Below, in pieces: positions 45,127 through 56,965 of a stretch of DNA of 64,000 nucleotides. The notes beneath the pieces were generated by a model. The model worked only from the letters and a program-made list of their open reading frames with translations, did not search any database and was not told the origin of the DNA. The translations under genes and the position numbers were made by a program. Source of the stretch: Verpa conica (taxonomy: Eukaryota > Ascomycota > Pezizomycetes > Pezizales > Morchellaceae); NCBI GenBank assembly GCA_033030425.1, contig JAUFSD010000019.1, forward strand, positions 1-64,000, written 5' to 3'. Positions within the stretch are counted from its first letter, which is position 1, and every line of letters starts with the position of its first letter.

Positions 45127-45363
45127 CGCGCGTGCTTCCAGCAGTAAGAGTAGGAGGTTTGGGATGAGCAAGGCGATGCGGTATGAACGGGGAAATATAT
45201 CTCGGTCATAGCGCAGGTTTGTCTTAGGTTAAGCCCCTTTTATGCGGATGACGAGGCAAGCCAAACAAGAAAGAAATCTATAGAACTCCAAATATTGATT
45301 CCATGATACAAATACTACCCATCGCCGCCAAACCCCAACCCCCTACACCAACTGCTACCTACG
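45127..45363. promoter_or_regulatory. Divergent promoter region of genes G and H
   Basis: The 237-bp gap between two ATG codons facing away from each other must hold both promoters, if the models are right. It contains pyrimidine-rich CCCCAACCCCCTACACCAAC on the plus strand. No specific factor site is recognised. Confidence 0.45.
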
Positions 45364-46389
45364 ATGCCAGCTCATAGGGTAACTTACCTCCCCATTCTAA
45401 TACCGAATATGCTAATTATACTAGAAAAAACAGAGATCTAAAGGGTCGGCCTCATTGTCACGGCGCCCGGCAGTAAGCGATCTCTCCAAACACATGAGAT
45501 AAGCTGTAAATAGTAACAGATCAAACAGTCGACTTCCGCAGCACACCGGCCCACAACACTTACTTCATGGCAATTAAACCTGCTCCGGGAAAGAGCCAAC
45601 TCTGGAATTCGGCTTCCGAATGCTGAAAACTTTCCTGCTGTGCAGGAGTTGGCGGAATCTTGTATGGTTTTTGGGCCTGCTATACCCCTAGTGCAGGTTT
45701 TTTTCACCTAGACTCCTGAAGGTAAACGTGCCAGAAGCTAACGATTCTTCAAACAGGTTTGGCTTCGATCAAATGAGGAGATTACCAAACAACATCGCAG
45801 GCAAACGGATCAGTGGCTTGAGAATATCTCCCAGACAACGGAGACTATCCGGGACACTCAAACATTAAACCTCAGGACCCCCCCTGCACCCACAACCCCT
45901 CTCCATGTGCCCCACAACCTCTCTACCCCGTTCAATCCGCAGACTCGTTCCTCCCCTCCTCTTCTAAATTCTCGTTCTCATTCACCTGTCCCTCTTCTCT
46001 CTCTCCATGCTTCTTCTAGTCCTGTCCTTCTTGCTCCCCATTCGCCTTCTGTTCCTATCACTATTCCGCTTCCTCCTTCCTCCGCGCCTCATGAAGGAGA
46101 CCTAGATCTTAAAACTCAGTTTGTAGGTTATTCAAAACCCTTTTATTTCTCGATTGACCATGTACTGATACCTATTTTTTAGTTTTCGGCTGTCCTGAGA
46201 GGTACTGGGATTGCTATTATACCAACATTCGATTCCAGCTGGGATACCTTGGCAGCTGCTTTCTTAGAGTCTCTCCACGAACGAGAGCAGGCAAAGGAGG
46301 CTAGAAAAGCGGCTGAGCGCCAGCGCCGTCTTAAAAGGGCTAGTCAGCCACGTCTTTCCCGAGAACTTCGCGCACTCGGTCTCTTGTAA
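45364..46389 (+). CDS. Gene H: uncharacterised protein (270 aa), five exons
   Basis: Exons 45364-45378, 45425-45472, 45520-45696, 45757-46122 and 46183-46389. All four introns (46, 47, 60 and 60 nt) are phase 0 with CTAAT/CTAAC/CTGAT branch-like sequence where visible; the sum is 271 codons including stop. The N-terminus is basic (MPAHRKKQRSKG). Then comes a segment WQLNLLRERANSGIRLPNAE, a predicted coiled coil (LRSNEEITKQHRRQTDQWLE), a long Pro/Ser-rich linker (about 120-200) and a C-terminal DSSWDTLAAAFLESLHERE followed by an Arg/Lys/Glu helix ending RELRALGLL. I do not recognise it. The mix of basic tail, coiled coil and disordered linker fits a nuclear adaptor or a domesticated element protein. 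Confidence 0.55.
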
Positions 46390-47752
46390 TGGCTCCGCTA
46401 TAGCTTTGCTATCTGTATTATTTATTTCATCTCTTAAGTCCTAATGATATTTCTATTATCTACTTATCTTTTATTTATATCCTATATAGGACAGTATTCC
46501 AGTATTCCCTAGTTAGCACCTCTTATTGTTTTTCTCCTGATCCTATTTACTGGCGGTCATTTAGGGGGGGTGCACCTAGCTATCATTTTTCACACCAATT
46601 ACCTAACCTAGTATAATCTAGCCAATTGAGAGTAAGGTTAGGGTTATCGAGATGTATCTTGGTGTGATGTTTTTTTTCCCCTTTAGGCGTTAGGCTGCAT
46701 TTTTTTCTATGCTCAATTGCCCAACTTTCTTTTGTTACATACTATATTAATAAATATGGACTTTTGCCCTATACTGGTATGGCACTTTTTTAATAAAATA
46801 AGAGCTTTAGTCCGCTTTTGATATCTCTAATCCCGCGGCAACTGGTGGTATATTTGTGAATACTTTGTAAATAGAACCTCCGGGTTCGCAGATAAGGTCT
46901 CCCGGGGCAGTAGGTCTACAAAAAGAAATGTACTGGGAGAACTGAACTACAGACCATCAAATGATGCCTTACAAACTTGGTGTAGGTGTGGGTGAGGAAG
47001 AGGAGTAATTGAACCGGCTTTGAGCTAGAGGTCCTACATGCTATACAGTCAAGGAGGGGAGGTAAATACCTCTGGTGGGTTATGGGCTTTTGGAGTTAGT
47101 ACTTGCCCCAGGGTTAGGGTTCTCTTATCAGAGGCAGTTGATATTCTACACAGAAATGAATGATATTAATATATGGTTGGGGGACAGTAAATTGGAGACT
47201 ATTACCGGAGTGCTTACGCGGCTACTTCAGGAAGGGTCTTGCCTGGGAGCACTGGTGGTACGCCCTAGGCATACCACCATACTGCAGCGCCAGTACGATA
47301 CTACACTATACCCCCAATATACCATATACCCCACCAGCTCTCCGGTAGCTGGTACAATACCGTGCTCAACGCTCCCAGTACTACGCCAGTGCCCCTATCT
47401 CATAGTGTCGTACCGCGGCACGCTGCTATCCAACTCTCGGTACTGCATGTATGGTGTAGTTCCCTTGCTAATGCAAATACGAAAAAGAATATAGGGCAAG
47501 TGCCTAAAAGAACTCGAGGAAGAAGAGAACAGCAGGGGAATAAGAAGAATAAAACTATAGAAGACAAGAGCTCTGTCTATATAAATCGGCTACATTATAC
47601 TCACCTCCTACATGCATGTCTCCCACTTTCTGAGTTCTCACCTGGAGTGTCACTGCGGAGCTGCTGTTATCGTTATTGGAGGAGAAGTGGAAGTCCCGAG
47701 TGTCGTTACGGGGGGGTTGTAGGCAAGGGCGCACGCTGGAAGCATATGTGTG
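46390..47752. other. Gene-poor stretch
   Basis: No gene supported; the long frame at 47075-47494 starts at GTG and lies in GTACC/GGTAC-rich sequence. A hairpin with TCACACCAA and TTGGTGTGA arms spans about 46590-46667 and includes GGTTAGGGTT. Confidence 0.45.
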
Positions 47753-48125
47753 TTCTAGCTCGTTTAGGGGACATGTCTATCTGGCGGACACCCCCCCAAC
47801 CGGCTATCCTGCTGGAGGGATGTCCTCTATATGGGCCAGTCTCATCCCCGTATGGGCAACACACACAAAACCCCTGGCTACAAGAAACATTCAGAAAGAA
47901 GTCCCAACCCCACAAATATATTAAAGCATAGTGTAAAATCCATGAAAACCTCAAAATATAACTCAAGATAGGCTCATATTATTCCTATGCTTATGAGCGT
48001 ACCTATAGTAACTAAGCTATACTTTATTGGCTTGCCCATGGCATCCCCCAACAGGTAAGGTTCCTACCAGACTAGCCCATTGAGGGGAGGCCCCCCCGAT
48101 AAGCACGTCCCGCAAAAGGCCAGAA
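47753..48125. mobile_element. Foldback-type element, copy 2
   Basis: About 373 bp. The right end (AAAGGCCAGAA) and the GATAAGCACGTCCC block are inverted relative to the left TTCTAGCTCGTTTAGGGGAC, and it shares the CCCCCC...TGGGC hairpin style with 31493-32072. More diverged than that copy. Non-coding. Confidence 0.55.
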
Positions 48126-48738
48126 CCTGTGTATGGGCGACTTATCTTCTCCCACAATGCCCAGGAGCTGTAGCTCTGTAAGATATGCCAAGGCCACACT
48201 GATCTTATCTCATCTGATAATGTTAGTCTAACAGCAGCCGCGACTCGAGGCTGCTCTCAATGCTTAGTCATTAGATTTATGGGCCACGCACTGGAAATGA
48301 CAACAAACAAACGTTTATAAGTAGGGTACTGTAGCCAGTAGTCCACTTGGGATTCTTAATAGGTCTCTGGAGGGCCAATCCCAGCCCCAATCTAATCATT
48401 TCTGAATCTTTTTATCGTTCTCTGTGACATAAGGGCTATCGGCGCGATTATAATAATAATCCCCTTCAATTCAGAGTATAATGCGATCAAGCGTTTGGTG
48501 TCTTCCAGTAATAACTTAGTTCGTACGGTAAGGTGAAAATCCCTATATTTGTGGTACCTAGCTATAAAACTAAACCAAAGCGAGACCAGATGAAGTATTT
48601 ACTTAATGTATTTAACCAAGGACCGGAAAATATACCGCTTGTAGCCCACTTATTCATGCTCTTATACCTGGGTAATGGAGCTATGGAGATTACTCTTGTA
48701 CAGCACAGCCGCCCTATAAGGGGTCGGGTAATAAGATT

Positions 48739-48863
48739 AATTGCCTTGTAAGGGTACATAACCTGACCGGGCAGGGGTTGCTTTGTGTGTGGTGATCCTT
48801 TTCTAAAAGGGCATCCACTTTATAAGGATATAATACTCTAATTTCATATCCTTATAGGGCAAT
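48739..48863. mobile_element. Short MITE family 4, copy 2
   Basis: A 125-bp element with inverted ends AATTGCCTTGTAAGG and CCTTATAGGGCAAT. It matches 19236-19363 along its length. Non-coding. Confidence 0.65.
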
Positions 48864-48893
48864 CTTGCTGTATTAATAGATGATACCATTGGC

Positions 48894-48944
48894 AACCCTA
48901 ACCCTGACATCCGGGAAGGTCCCGGGTGTCAGGGTTAGGGTTTT
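48894..48944. repeat. Telomere-like hairpin repeat, copy 3 (best preserved)
   Basis: The left arm AACCCTAACCCTGACATCCG and right arm CGGGTGTCAGGGTTAGGGTT form an almost perfect 20-bp inverted repeat with a short GC spacer. The arms carry two CCCTAA/TTAGGG-like units, although the telomere in this window uses a different repeat. Other members are at 14533, 16196 and 59285. Confidence 0.75.
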
Positions 48945-49340
48945 CTCGCATAGCGTTTATACCTAAGGCTACTCTCCTACCCCTAAACTTTGCTTAGGTA
49001 CCCAACATCTTCTTGGAGGAGAGTAGAGTCTTTAGCAATAGAATATTAGAGGTTATACCGGTGCATCTTTGCCCCGCCAAGCAGCTCGGACAAGTACGAG
49101 CTACAATTAATCCAGTTCAACTCTTAGACCATGGGCTCCAGACGTATGTGAAGATTTCCGCTCTTAGTAGTCAATAAGGGGTGAAAGCGATATTACTGAA
49201 GTATTCTTGAATACACTATCTATACATATAGGTAAAAGGGAATTCATATCACGCGTACGTTATAGCGAATAAGAAAATAGGGAGGTATAATTTAACCCGT
49301 ATATATCCACGATGTGAGAAAAGAGAAAAAGGTATTTAAC
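48945..49340. other. Intergenic sequence downstream of gene D
   Basis: No gene or repeat recognised between the hairpin and the gene D stop codon. Confidence 0.4.
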
Positions 49341-52300
49341 CTACAAAGGCGTGATCCCCGCCATCACCCTCCTAACCCAGACCGTATTGCCAAATATACT
49401 GGTCGCAAGGCCCCGAGGATCATCCTCCAGCATCCTCTGGTATGAAATGAGTTTAGTCTTAAGCTTATCCGCTGGAGGCATCATACATTCCGCCCACCTG
49501 GGGGTCGACCGCGCACTTGTTGTTTTAACCCACTTGACGTACACGAGGAGCTGAGTTGATATCTTCTGGTGCCCTAGAACACTATCAGTGAACACGTTAA
49601 TAAGTAGCTATAGTTGTGGGATCTACCTTGTTTGTGGTTGAAGGCTTTCTGGAATGTTTCGGGTGTCTTGAAATGCCACCAAAGCATCTTCAAGAATAGG
49701 CACGCAGCCCATCTCTGGCGGCAGTGTCCCTCTTTATGGTCGATGAGCTCTGATCTCAAGCTCGCTCGGCACGGAAGAGGGCTTGCAGTTGACATAACCA
49801 TAACAAAAATCAGCGCTAGCTGTACAACATCTTGTTCGATATTAATGCTGTCAAGAATGTTCTGGATACCAGAAGAAATGATAATGCCTTCGGCAGTGCT
49901 TTGATATTGTTGAATGAGAGTTTTACAGCCATCGACGATAATTATAGGGAGACTCTGGAATGGTGCCTTGAATGGGAATTCAAGTCGTTGGCCTCTGCAC
50001 TCATTAACATCGTCGTCAAAAGGGTCCTCAAGACGAGGATTGGAATCATTTTCAGCAGGGCTGGAGTTAATAACAGGAGCCCAAAGGAGACGGCGTGTGC
50101 GGGCGGACTCATCCCAGTCACCAACAAGTGAAACAACTCTATTGGCAGCTAACTTTCCCCTCCATGTACCAGGGAATTGGTCAATTCGAAGTTTCTCAAA
50201 CGTCCTCGACAAGTGATTCGTCAAGAGTTCCGGAGTAATTATCTCATTAAAAGATCGGGGTTTCCTCTGGATGATTATAGCGATGCACGAGGTCCATGTT
50301 GCATCAAGGTGGCTGAAGCTTTTGCAGGAGGCGGATATATTCTGAAGATCTGAATCTTGAAGTTTTTCGTATAGCCTTGCACAGTACTCGCGGGTGGGCC
50401 AACATGCTAGCCGTCGGTCTCCTCCTGTAGGGTCCGTACCTTGACACTTTCTTACGAGGTTAAATAAGGATCTACCCATTCTCATTAGTACTTTTCGAGG
50501 AATTGCTAATTAGATGAACCTACTTTTCCTCAAACAGAAACTTGGCCTCAGAAAACGCACTCAATGCCATATCTCGACCTGCTTCCTCCTCAAGAGCTCC
50601 CTGATGTAGCTCAAGAATTCCCCCGGTATAATCCCCTGCTAACAGTGTTGCTGATATCAGGTCTCTTTTTATCTTTGCACTGGCTTCTCGCATTTTTTTC
50701 AGCACCCAGCCCCTTGTCTCCTCAACAAAAACGCATCTTATAATCTCGTCAATATGATTATAGATATCTGTGGCCGACTGGTAGTTCTGGGCTGAAAAAA
50801 TGTTTAACCAAATCCAGTAGCGATGGGCTTGAGCTGTTGCTGCACCGTAATGAAATTCGAGGGCTTTGAGGTGTACCAAGTTAAGATATTCACGCCCTCC
50901 AGGTGTGATAAATTTTTTGGGCCATCTTTCAGTATCCATATCTCCAGAATCCAAGTCCAGAAGTTTGGGGTTAATCCAGGGAAAACCATGATTATTAATA
51001 CTATTTGCAAGGCCAACAAAGTCCCAAAGTGCACTTGGTAAGATTTTACTCTCTCCTGTCCACAGATACGAGGCCAAAAGCTCGAGTAGAGCGATAAGCT
51101 CCAGTTTCCCCAAATCAACACCAGACCAATGGCAGCCTCTTGCGTATAGATGGAGGGGCTCAATAAGCGACTCTAACATATTACCGTACGAAATTAGGAT
51201 ACTTGGGAATATCTAAAACTCGGTATCAGTTAAGTATCTCTCGTCGTCCTAAATTTAGTGCTGTGGCACATACCTCTGGTTTAAACACATAAATCCATCC
51301 TAAGTAATGCTCTTGATTCTCGGGATCATCCCAATACTTCAAGAGGGGATTAATGCCACAATCTATGAGGTATGAAAAAGAGCAATTCTGCGGTAACAAG
51401 TTGTTTACCCGGAAGTTGATAATCTGTTCAAACCGGTACCCGATAAAGTCGGTATCGATAGCTGACTTAGTCTGGCCTACTTCTCGAGATATTGGCCTCC
51501 TTCTAGAACTCCCGTATAGATGGTGATCTCTGATAATATTCTGGCGCTTGGTGTTGTTCTTTGTGGTTGCTATTCGTGAATCGAGGCAGGTGGCGGCTTG
51601 CCAAAGGCGTTGGCGTGGGAGAAATTCTCTAGGACTGTGACGAATCGTAGACTTACCCATGAAATAACACTGAAAGGCCCCCGGGCTAATAATGACCTCG
51701 CCATCATTATCCAGTTGTGCTCGGGGCACTTCATGGCTCCACACTGCCTTATCAATATGTTCCGGTGCTTTATGTGCCTGGAAGTTGCCTGCACGGGGGT
51801 TCAACCCAATAGGATAGAAGCTTACACCCTTTCGATCGCTACGTGAATACTCTTCCATGATCTTCTCTCGATTACCAAGTAGCCCAAATGTCAATTTATC
51901 CCCGTCCTCGCTGTCTTCATAGTAGCGAATATTGGTAGCCAAGGCGCAGGAGAATGAGTCGGCATCCTTAAGACTGTAAATCTCGGCAAGTGCGGACGCC
52001 AGACTGTCATCCGCAGCATTGCCTTCGGGAGAGGTAGGGATAGTGATGTCTTGACCATAATCGTACGCATGGAGGCATGGAATGTTCTCGGCCCAGAATT
52101 TATCCACTAAACCAGCAGTATTCTTCATTGCCATATCCCAACGCGAAAACAGTTTCTTCTGAAAATAGAGCCAATTAGACGATCTTAATGTAACCTTGGT
52201 AGGGGTGCCTGAGGTTCGATTTTCCATCAACCACTTAAAGTCAATCCCAAGGCCTGCGAGCGTATGAGATCCAGTGAAAGTGGTGACAATATAGTTGATC

Positions 52301-53229
52301 AGTGTCTCAGCCCTTGCTTTGGTCAATGCACTATTTTTCATCCCTTTCCTAACTTTTTCCAGCCCTCCTATATCAGGGAAAAAAGTAGGAATAAACACGA
52401 GATACCATTGGAGATTCTCACCGCTTGTTCCAAGATGGAACGTACGCCCCGTAAGTAAGTAACTTAAGTTAAATGCGTGTTTACTGGAATATGGCCGAGA
52501 CCATGTACTAGGAAAACTAAGGTTGATAGTAGAGAACAGCGAAGCAGTGTCTGAAGCTAGTGGCAGCTTTGGCTTTCCGGTAATACAAGTATAGTCGAGG
52601 TGGTAAGTGATTTCAATAACGCCATCGTTGTCAAAGGGTACCCTATCCTCAACCCAATCCATGCTATGGCATCCCTTCTGACCTTTCAAATAAGAATTTG
52701 CATTGTCTCTCCAGGAATTCTTTTTGCCCTCGGAGAAGCTTTTGATAAAGGATTCGGCTATTAGCACCAATATACGTTAGCCCGTAGGAAGAAATAAGAA
52801 ATATATTATTTCTCAACAGTTGGTTCTGCACCCGAGCGGAGGAACGGGTCTCATAAATCTCGCGTATCCGCTAGTAATTCCCGCGTATCCGCCAGCAGCC
52901 TGTGGCTTTCCTGGCGGAGTGCACAGATCAAGGGAATAAAATAAAATTATAGAGAATCGTGTGGCAGAAATAATTGGGAAAGGAGGAACCTAAATAATAT
53001 AGGAATAGGAATATGATCTTGTAATCGAATACAAAAAGGAAGATTTGGTTCTGCTTAAATGTAGTAACTTACTTTTAAGGTGTATCCCAGGTCCCTTATG
53101 ATTGACCGACCACTTAGAGCGAGAATTACTACTCCCACCATCTTCTTCGACTTCCGATTCATCTGTTGGGAGATACTCGGGATCTTCATCACTAACGCTA
53201 CTAGCCTCGCTCATATTACTCTGGATCAT
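49341..53229 (-). CDS. Gene D: large orphan protein (1135 aa), five exons
   Basis: Exons 53229-53073, 52757-51274, 51212-50524, 50471-49627 and 49573-49341. Introns are 315, 61, 52 and 53 nt, with GTAAGT, GTATGT, GTAGGT and GTAGAT donors and TAG acceptors. Phases 1, 0, 2 and 1 all fit and the sum is 1136 codons with stop. The acidic N-terminus (DEDPEYLPTDESEVEEDGG) resembles nuclear regulatory tails. The rest is a long mixed alpha/beta protein: DGVIEITYHLDYTCITGKPK, TFHLGTSGENLQWYLVFIPT, DADSFSCALATNIRYYEDSE, a basic segment SSRRRPISREVG, then a helical half with RYWIWLNIFSAQNY and WVLKKMREASAKIKRDL. I recognise no catalytic motif or family. It is divergent from gene E with about 650 bp between starts, suggesting shared control and possibly a joint function. 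Confidence 0.65.
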
Positions 53230-53880
53230 GGGTGGTGGGCTTGGGAAACGTTGTTCGGGTGTCTGCGATGAGGCCGTGCTTTGACTGTCATCTGAGCTTT
53301 ACAGTATTAGATTGGATTAGCTTATGAACCTGAGTTGTACATTATGAAGTTTTGAACCTATGGTCTGAGTCTTGCCACATTCTGGGTTTATAGATAGTAG
53401 TGCTAAGTGGTTACTTTAATATTCGGGGGTTCTGAAATCTTGACAGCTGAAGGGTTGGAGAGGTCCTTGCGAGTTAAGAATATAGGTGTTCTATACCGTT
53501 ATAAAGTCAGTGCGGATTGACTAGAGCTCATTTATAAAGGTATCCTTTTCCTCCCCCTCAAGGACTATCCTCAGCAACACCAAACCCCTAGTGCCGACAA
53601 CAAAACCAGACATAGTGCCGACAACAAGTCCAGACGTAGTGCCGACAATAAGGCCAGACGCATAGTTTCTACAACCCACCATACAATATCCTAGCTTCCA
53701 AGCCACTTCCGTTGAAGGTTGGTCAATTTCACTACTACTCCTAGGCTCCAGGCTAGCAGGCATCGGTATTGTAAAGCTAGATCGCAATTTAGAAAGAAAT
53801 CATAGAAAGTGAGTCCTTACCGGCAATGGTATTCGCAGGGGTTTAAAGTTCTAACACAGGGCATATTAGACATACACGTC
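53230..53880. promoter_or_regulatory. Divergent promoter region of genes D and E
   Basis: 651 bp between the divergent starts. It contains a 24-bp tandem repeat at 53589-53660 (TAGTGCCGACAACAAGTCCA type, three copies). That repeat also reads in frame on the minus strand as eight-residue repeats (GLVVGTMS-like) inside an 88-codon frame lacking an ATG, so a short unannotated exon there cannot be excluded. Confidence 0.45.
53589..53660. repeat. 24-bp tandem repeat, three copies
   Basis: Copies begin at 53589, 53613 and 53637 with TAGTGCCGACAA. A period of 24 keeps a reading frame on the minus strand. Confidence 0.75.
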
Positions 53881-56800
53881 ATGAGCACTCCTATTCCGAC
53901 TATCAGACCCTTAGCAGAGGTATTAGCTTACGCGTATATCGGCACGGTTGAGATCTCTTGCAGCGATATGAATTTCAGTTGGTCTACTGGTGGATGCCAG
54001 CGCACGCTTGACAAGGCTCATGTGAATAAACTTGTGGACTCATTTGCTTCTAATGGGATATTGAGTCTCACCGAACAAAACTTCTTAGATGTTACAGTCT
54101 CAGAGTCAGCCCTTGAGAGTTACATCGAATTGGAACCAGAGGTTGAAGCGCTTGATGATCTGAGGGATTACTTCACTATGCGGGGTGGGAGGTATATCAG
54201 GATTCGGGATTTCTTTAGTTCAGCCGGGCAGTACTTTGAGGTCCAAGCGGGACAGCACCGTATAGCAGCACTTCAGAGTTATATCGAACAGAGGGTGTCC
54301 TCCGGGAGGATTACCACGTTACAGGCTGAGGAATATCTTTGGTGGCCGTGTAGGATGTACGATAGTAGTAAGCAATTCATATTTTGTACACGTAGTATCT
54401 ATAAACTAACCTAATGCAGAGAAAATAGATCTTGCTCATCTTAAGTTACTAAGAGTAAACAGCGAAACTGTGAGCAAGACTGACTCATACGGTTCTCGGT
54501 GGTGGACATTGTCACAGCTGAGTACGAAGGAACCTGCAAAGGCGTCCTATACCAAAGATGGAACTTTAGCTCGAATTGCATCCCTTAGTGGCGATATCGA
54601 TCCCGATGTCACCAACAAAGGCAAATCAACTAATGCAAGTATGGCCCGCTTCAGAGCCTTAAGAAATAACCCTGTTTTAGAACCAATCATCACCAGTCTT
54701 GTGGAGTTCCAAGGACTGAGGGATGGCTTCAAGCCATCTTCGTGGGACAGAGCAAAGGAGCACAGGTTTCATTATGTGACTGAACCCTTTCCCCCTCCCG
54801 CCCCGCCATGAGTGATTTCCGGCTAACAGAGGCTGTCTCTAGTTCTATACCAATAAACTCAACCAGCTGATCACCCATTTGAGAGGCATCTGCGGGCGCT
54901 CACCCAATGCCTATAATAGTTTTGATAAGCATAGCTTTAAAATGCTTATCAATCTTGGACGCAAAAAGCACAGAAGTGATATTGATGATCTTTTCTCAGG
55001 CCCTCAGGAAGTCGGGCTAGATCGAACAACAGAAAATACCAGTGTCACTATTTTTGCCAAAATGGAAAAACAAAACTATGATGCAGCCCATACATACCTC
55101 TTATCTGATAGCTTTACCACAGATGTTGACTTTGAATTTTTCGACCCATTCAAGTGGGTATCCTCTAAAGAAACCACCGCCCTCGGTGGGCTATGCTCTG
55201 ATATCTCTATGCATGTTGCTCAGTGGTTGGTGCCATACCCGATAAAGAATTTGACCAATCAAAGGAATCCTTCAGCCGAAAGTTTTTGGAAGACAATTAC
55301 CATTGCTCTAGAGGGTTTAACGCATGATGATTTTAGCAAAGCACTCACTACGCTTGTCAAGGAGCATAATGTCGATCTAGCTACCAATCTGCACAGCAAC
55401 TTCCGTAGTCAAGAATCCTTGAGAGATCCTCCGGCTAGTTATCAAGAACGATTCACAACAAGCAAGTCATGGGAGCTAGTCTTGAACCTAGTTCATGATT
55501 ATTTTGGGCCCACAGCTCTTCAAAATATGTGTGTTAAAGGCATTAACCCTACTACTGTAGTATGTTGAAGTTCACTTCGGTATTGGAGCAACCTCCTAGT
55601 ATACTGCTAACTACTTCTACTAGAAAAATGCAAACATCTCCAAAATATATAACACCCCTTATACCATAAGCGACAAATCCCTCTACTTGAAGAGATTTTC
55701 TGAAAACCCTGCATTGCGGGAACCTACTGCCCTCGGAGAACTAGAGGCAATTATAGACTTAACAGTCCTTCGTTGGCAACGCAAATGGTCTCAAATATAT
55801 TTGGGTGTAAATACTGCCAGCAAAGTGAAAGGATATGCCACTCCTGAGGATGCAAGGATTTACACAGAAGCGGGTGTTATCGAGTCCACCGCACAGATAG
55901 AGCGTATATTATCTACAGGAGCGTTTGACTGGGACACCTATGGCTTACCCGATGGGTTCTCAATGAGGACCAATGCGGTGCGGGGATCTGAACCCCCTAC
56001 AGGTGGGTATACTCGGCTGGATGAGGGGGGGGGATACGTGGTATTTCCCACAGATAAAGGTAAGCAACAAAGAACTTCCTATACTCTTACCCTGACTTAG
56101 TTCACTCAATACTACGTATTCTAAACTTGTACTGCTACTTTTGAGCAAATACCCTGCCCAGTTGACCTGTGATATTCGTGGCTAACCTCCAAAATATTTC
56201 CGGTATATATTAGAGACGCATACTACCAGGCGGGCCGAAGTTCCAGGAAAGAAAAGAAAGCGGAAAGATAGGAATGAGGTTTCTGGGGAGCAAAGTGAAA
56301 CTTCACGGGGGGGGGCCAAACAGCAAAAAACCCAAGAAAGAAGCACCAGTGAACAAGATCCCAAAAGTCGAAGGATACTACAGCCACCTAATATCCCAAC
56401 AATACCATTACAAGATCTTCAAATTAGCACAAGTGAGGACCCCCCTAAGCTGACCTCATTCAGATCCGATAACCCTTTATAACATCTATCTACTTACGAC
56501 TAATACTTACACTTGTTAGGTTTAGGAAGCGAAACGTGCACCGGGAAGGCTTCGACGGGGTTCACAAACAACACAAGAAAGACAGACTCTCCAGACGCTC
56601 TGAATAAAAGCCAAGAGGGGGTGGATTCTAGCGGCTACTCACAGGCAGCTCGGAAAGGGCCTGAAGGCCAACCTCTCCCGAGCTCTCAACTCTCTAGTCC
56701 TGAAGTAGTTAGCTATAACGGGGAAGAAGATGGCTCTCTCTCTAGAAATCAGGTACAGCACATAGCCCCGGGATTAACCACTTCCTTACAAAAACCTCAC

Positions 56801-56965
56801 GGTCTATCAGTGTCGCCAACGAAGAGTACGCCATCAAAAAACCAAGATGCTACCCTATATACACCCGGGGAAGACCTTATACAATCACCCGCGAAGAAGT
56901 TACGTAAGCTAGGCACGGTAGCAAAGGGAGCAAACATGGCTGGTAATTCCGGGGGTAAGAGATAG
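53881..56965 (+). CDS. Gene E: ParB/sulfiredoxin-like domain protein (886 aa)
   Basis: Six exons: 53881-54367, 54420-54775, 54843-55559, 55624-56059, 56214-56432 and 56520-56965. Introns of 52, 67, 64, 154 and 87 nt have good donors (GTAAGC, GTGACT, GTATGT, GTAAGC, GTGAGG) and mostly clear branch points; phases 1, 0, 0, 1 and 1 fit, giving 887 codons with stop. The N-terminal domain (about 1-190) has the ParB layout: a strand, then RTLDKAHVNKLVDSFASNGI, and later YFEVQAGQHRIAALQSYIEQ with Gly124-x-His126-Arg127, the GxHR box of the ParB/Srx fold. These folds bind or cut DNA or hydrolyse nucleotides; which applies here is unknown. The middle part (about 280-700) is unrecognised. The tail (about 665-886) is basic and Ser-rich with PGKKRKRKDR and AKKLRKLG, likely nuclear signals. 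It pairs divergently with gene D. Confidence 0.68.

Noticed and set aside
46626..46660. Internal telomere-like GGTTAGGGTT at several sites (also 21140, 33366, 47110)
   Set aside because: Single short matches without array structure; not interstitial telomeres.
47075..47931. Long plus-strand frames
   Set aside because: They begin at GTG or internal codons, cross GTACC/GGTAC-rich sequence and the foldback element, and show no motif.
49614..50216. Plus-strand frames at the gene D locus
   Set aside because: Antisense to gene D exon 4, whose splice phases are consistent.
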